A stretch of 18,161 bases of DNA from an uncultured Lachnospiraceae bacterium. Its GTDB lineage: Bacteria; Bacillota; Clostridia; Lachnospirales; Lachnospiraceae. The notes below the pieces were generated by a model. That model made no database searches and had not been told where the DNA came from. It was given only the letters and a program-made list of their open reading frames with translations. The stretch lies in contig CAJUEX010000060.1 of the NCBI GenBank assembly GCA_910585715.1, forward strand, positions 1 to 18,161, in the 5' to 3' direction. Position numbers and translations under genes: made by a program. Below, piece after piece: positions 15,602-18,161 of the stretch (its first letter is position 1; each line of letters opens with the position of its first letter).

Positions 15602-15640
15602 GGGATGCTGTTTCGTTTGGAACAGCATCCCTGTATTTTT
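15602..15640 (+). terminator. Rho-independent terminator after htpG
   Basis: GGGATGCTGTT (15602-15612) pairs perfectly with AACAGCATCCC (15621-15631) around an eight-base loop and is followed by TGTATTTTT. It lies 39 bases after the htpG stop. The rest of the gap to 15790 is AT-rich, with two similar TTTTTACA tracts (near 15722 and 15735), and shows no clear promoter hexamers. Confidence 0.9.
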
Positions 15641-15790
15641 GTTTGAAACGCACGTGTTTTAAAGAAACGGTTAAATGTTTATAGATTCAGTAGAACCTGG
15701 TACACGAGTATTATAAAGCATTTTTACACGTCATTTTTACATAAGCAGAAACTGAAAAAACAGCTTTATCTGAAGGGAAAAAGCATAATT

Positions 15791-16525
15791 ATGAATGATA
15801 ATTATATACAAAAAATAAAAATCAAATGGGAAGAAGTTCCTGACAATTCCTATTTAAAGGACATTTCTGCCATATCCAGCTTAAAGTGCCTGGAATTTTA
15901 CAATAGGATTACCTGCTTTACAGGGGAAAACGGCACTGGAAAGTCTACTTTGCTTGAAGCAATTGCAGTTGCTTATGGATTTAATCCGGAAGGAGGCACT
16001 ATAAATTACAATTTTTCTACTTATGATGATGTTTCAAAATTAAGTGATTCCGTTGTTATAAGCAAGGGATACCGAAGGCCAAAAGGGGGATATTTTTTTC
16101 GGGCGGAAAGCTTTTTTAATGTGGCAAGTAAATTAGAAGAATACAGGGATGGCACTCCGAAAGAAGTTTTTTATGGGCGGTATGGCGGAAAGTCTCTGCA
16201 TGAGCAGTCACATGGGGAGAGCTTTCTATCCTTTTTCCTGAACAGCCCAAAAGAAGGGTTATATATTATGGATGAACCGGAAGCAGCCTTATCTCCTCAA
16301 AGGCAGTTATCGCTGCTAATTCAGATTGTTAAAATGGCGGAAGCGGGTTCACAGTTTCTGATTGCAACACATTCGCCTATTCTTTTGGGACTGCCGGAGG
16401 CCTGTATCTATTCCTTTGATAATGATGAGGTATGTGCATGTAATTATGAAGAAACAGAATGCTATCAGGTTATGAAAGCATTTCTAAATGATAGAGAGAG
16501 ATTTTTAGACAGGCTGTTGAATTGA
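15791..16525 (+). CDS. Stand-alone ABC-type AAA ATPase
   Basis: A 244-residue soluble ATPase with the compact ABC-like fold of predicted ATPases of the COG3910 kind. Walker A is GENGTGKST (45-53), a signature-like SHGESFLSFF is at 140-149, Walker B is LYIMDEPEAALSP with D161/E162, and the H-loop is IATHSP with H194. No long coiled coil, membrane partner or nuclease domain is present, and no neighbouring gene looks like a partner. The start follows GAAGGGA (15772-15778) at a rather long 12-base spacing. Homologues are annotated only as AAA or ATP-binding proteins. An OLD-like or RecF-like DNA-related role is possible but not shown. The gene has its own downstream terminator and appears monocistronic. 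Confidence 0.85.
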   Translation: MNDNYIQKIKIKWEEVPDNSYLKDISAISSLKCLEFYNRITCFTGENGTGKSTLLEAIAVAYGFNPEGGTINYNFSTYDDVSKLSDSVVISKGYRRPKGGYFFRAESFFNVASKLEEYRDGTPKEVFYGRYGGKSLHEQSHGESFLSFFLNSPKEGLYIMDEPEAALSPQRQLSLLIQIVKMAEAGSQFLIATHSPILLGLPEACIYSFDNDEVCACNYEETECYQVMKAFLNDRERFLDRLLN

Positions 16526-16557
16526 TACTTGACTTATCAGAAGGTGAATGTAAACAG

Positions 16558-16597
16558 GGCTGTGGCATCAGGGATTTAGTGTCACAGCCTTGCTTTT
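16558..16597 (+). terminator. Rho-independent terminator after the AAA ATPase
   Basis: GGCTGTGGCA (16558-16567) pairs with TGTCACAGCC (16580-16589), a 10-bp stem with one G-U pair around a 12-base loop. It is followed by TTGCTTTT, which overlaps the end of the convergent VanZ-like gene. There is no comparable T-run on the minus strand. Confidence 0.75.
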
Positions 16598-17141
16598 AAT
16601 CTCTTTTTATAGAAAGAGGCGCAAACACCGTCTTGCGTCCAATAAAGCACACAATCCGGGTAATCATTATCCCCAGAAAGGCCCCGCAGCTATCAATTAT
16701 CACATCCTTTTTAGCCGGAGTCCTGCCGGAAACAAAGGACTGATGATACTCATCCAGGCAGGCGAACCCCACACAGAAAGCACCTGCAAACAATACCAGC
16801 CAGATACCCCTCATACCGTACACATACAGAGGAAATGCCACCGTTACTGCCAAAATGAAATATTCAGTAAAATGCGCCCCCTTCCGCACATAATAATGAA
16901 TCCGGTCAATATAGTGCTCTGTTTCCGCATAAGATAAATTCATGTCAAAAGCCTCATCAGCCGCAGAAACAATCTTGCTGCTTACCTTATAGCTCAAAGC
17001 AGACGAAGCAGCCCCGTTCTGGCTGGAAAAAGAAAAAATCATGTACATTACGATAATGGCAGGCACAAAGGACAAAGGCTTTAACACAAATCGCAGCAGA
17101 TGCTTAATGAACAATAACACATATTTTATAAACTTCTTCAT
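16596..17141 (-). CDS. VanZ-like integral membrane protein
   Basis: A 181-residue protein with about four membrane segments (roughly 21-38, 91-108, 112-128 and 150-167). The C-terminal half carries the VanZ family signature: RKGAHFTEYF (86-95), LDEYHQSFVSGR (129-140), then D146 and D150 in DVIIDSCGAFLG. The start is set at 17141 (MKKFIKYV) because AGGAG (17151-17147) lies five bases upstream. An in-frame GTG at 17147 overlaps that site. VanZ itself gives low-level teicoplanin resistance, but most chromosomal VanZ-like proteins have no known role, and no van cluster is present here. Residues 39-85 form an extracytoplasmic loop. The gene is convergent with the AAA ATPase gene. Confidence 0.9.
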   Translation of the reverse strand: MKKFIKYVLLFIKHLLRFVLKPLSFVPAIIVMYMIFSFSSQNGAASSALSYKVSSKIVSAADEAFDMNLSYAETEHYIDRIHYYVRKGAHFTEYFILAVTVAFPLYVYGMRGIWLVLFAGAFCVGFACLDEYHQSFVSGRTPAKKDVIIDSCGAFLGIMITRIVCFIGRKTVFAPLSIKRD

Positions 17142-17192
17142 AAACACTCCTCATTTCAAAAATATGCATGGATAATGTGTAACCATCAACAA

Positions 17193-17221
17193 ATTATACA
17201 CAAAAAATAAGTATTTTCCAT
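17193..17221 (-). promoter_or_regulatory. Candidate promoter for the VanZ-like gene
   Basis: On the minus strand a perfect TATAAT occupies 17198-17193. The hexamer 17 bases upstream (ATGGAA, 17221-17216) matches the -35 consensus at only three positions. Transcription would start near 17186, about 45 bases before the ATG. The flanks are very AT-rich. Confidence 0.4.
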
Positions 17222-17300
17222 GAAATTCATAAAAAATTAAGACATATGAAAAATCTGACAAACCTATCTTCACATCAGGCAGCATTCCAATACCCGGTAA

Positions 17301-17917
17301 GAGCAGGAGTTATAACTGATTGGCAATGCTCGTAGCAATATGGGTCAGATGGTAAATACGATTACAGTCATTACAAGTTTTTTGTTGGGACATTATATTG
17401 TTGAACAGGAGCCGCAGGGACAGGAACGTGCAAAATACGGCTCAAAAGTAATTGATTCCCTGTCCGCATATCTCACGAAAGAATATGGAAGAGGATTTTC
17501 CAGAAGTAATGTTGCAGGTATGAGACAGTTCTAAATGACTTATAAAGACAGAGAAAATGAAATTATCCAATCGGGAATTGGACAATTGGACATAGTATAT
17601 TCCAAACTGTCATTTAAACTGAGTTGGACGCATTATCAAATACTTATGCGTATTGAAGATAAAGACGAGAGGGATTTTTATGAAAAAGAAGCAATTCGTT
17701 CCGGTTGGCAAATGAGGGTGCGATACCGCAAAAACCAGAGGACATTTTACATATGCCATATCTCCTTGAATTTGCCGGATTGGAGGATAAGGCATCTTAC
17801 CATGAAAGTAATTTGGAATCGGCAGTCATTGATAAAATGCAGAAATTTTTGTTGGAATTAGGGAATTTTTTTGAAAGAATTTCAATCAGTTCACAATTCC
17901 CAAATATTTTGTTATAA
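17301..17917 (+). pseudogene. Decayed DUF1016/YhcG-type PDDEXK nuclease gene
   Basis: Recognisable pieces of a DUF1016 protein occur in order. LIGNARSNMGQMVNT and GHYIVEQEPQGQERAKYGSK through GFSRSNVAGMRQF form the N-terminal domain (about 17316-17531). A TAA at 17532 replaces what should be a Tyr codon, since the same frame continues with TYKDRENEIIQ and LSWTHYQILMRIEDKDERDF, EKEAIRSGW (to about 17706). A frameshift and a loss of about 30-40 residues then join to KPEDILHMPYLLEFAGLEDK and a LQKFLLELG-like end (KMQKFLLELG). Everything after about 17868, which should be the PDDEXK catalytic core, is absent. An upstream stop (17313-17315) interrupts the first codons. The parent family includes nucleases linked to prophage, restriction and toxin-antitoxin loci. 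The open stretches at 17340, 17535 and 17705 are fragments of this one gene. Confidence 0.8.
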
Positions 17918-18133
17918 TTTTTTATAAGATTTTGTTTCCTTTATACTTTTCAATTATCAGGGTTCGTAATACCTTGCGAGAGGATATAACACAAGGGAAA
18001 CTCTAAGGGAAAGCTCACCTGCGATAAACTTAGTGTTTTCAAGGGTTGTCGGATATTTTAATAACAAAATATAACAGCTAATGCTTCCCTTAAAAATCAT
18101 CAAATCACAATCGGAAGTTGAAAGGAAAAGAAA
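17918..18133. other. Noncoding stretch after the DUF1016 remnant
   Basis: No reading frame of note and no clear RNA gene is visible. It contains a purine-rich stretch with two AAGGGAAA words (17993-18013) that I cannot assign. It joins a truncated nuclease remnant to the promoter region of the next gene, so it may include a recombination junction. Confidence 0.4.
18046..18075 (+). promoter_or_regulatory. Candidate promoter for the gene at the right edge
   Basis: TTGTCG (18046-18051) and TATAAC (18070-18075) are 18 bases apart, four and five matches to the sigma-A hexamers. The predicted start near 18082 gives a leader of about 50 bases. Confidence 0.4.
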
Positions 18134-18161
18134 ATGGTATTAACATACAGAGAAGCTGTCA
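18134..18161 (+). CDS. Start of an unidentified gene, cut by the window edge
   Basis: An ATG at 18134 follows AAAGGA (18121-18126) at a 7-base spacing and reads MVLTYREAV before the window ends. The ribosome binding site and promoter-like hexamers upstream support a real gene. Nine residues are too few to assign a family. A similar opening (TYxEAV) occurs in AbiEi-type antitoxin proteins, but this is only a guess. Confidence 0.5.

Noticed and set aside
1..18161. CRISPR arrays, tRNA or rRNA genes, complete insertion sequences
   Set aside because: No regularly spaced direct repeats, tRNA-like folds or transposase sequences were seen on either strand by reading. This was done by eye, without a covariance or repeat search.

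Overview
The window looks like a chromosomal segment of a low-to-moderate GC Firmicute, most likely a gut Clostridium cluster XIVa / Lachnospiraceae-type bacterium. The evidence is strong GGAGG-type ribosome binding sites, an HrcA/CIRCE heat-shock operator, a soluble multi-PAS hybrid histidine kinase of a type I associate with that family, and the lysine/glutamate-rich codon and protein composition. The taxonomic call is inference from style, not from a marker gene.

Layout. The left end (1-2900) is accessory or degraded. It holds a repeat-like noncoding stretch, a complete FRG-domain protein (250-1578), and directly behind it the frameshifted, internally deleted remains of an FtsX/MacB-type ABC permease (about 1575-2697). 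A long inverted repeat (2717-2765) follows. Next come a conserved-looking coiled-coil protein of unknown function (2894-3673) and a soluble hybrid histidine kinase (3855-6617) with an almost consensus promoter and a hairpin terminator. The centre is housekeeping: a tightly packed run of a cytoplasmic GH13 alpha-amylase (6846-8294), sbcD (8291-9415), sbcC (9443-12112) and a lipid-anchored parvulin-type foldase (12109-13203), with 4-base overlaps at two of the three junctions. htpG (13451-15562) follows, preceded by a perfect CIRCE operator and a possible 14-codon leader ORF, and ended by a clear terminator. The right end has a stand-alone ABC-type AAA ATPase (15791-16525) with its own terminator, a convergent VanZ-like membrane protein (16596-17141, minus), a decayed DUF1016/YhcG-type nuclease gene (about 17301-17917), and the first bases of another gene at 18134.

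How the parts relate. SbcCD processes DNA hairpins and double-strand ends. The amylase and the foldase share its transcript by position only, so a functional link is not shown. HtpG appears to be directly under HrcA control, which differs from the Bacillus subtilis arrangement. Both window ends carry dead accessory genes (permease, DUF1016), and a 13-bp motif (CTGAACCGTTACA or its complement) recurs four times in the left 3.8 kb, so the left flank looks like a region of gene turnover. I do not see a clearly new multi-gene system. The items most worth a second look are the FRG protein with its unassigned N-terminal half, the CIRCE/leader-ORF arrangement at htpG, the charged linker inserts in HtpG, and the dispersed 13-bp repeat.
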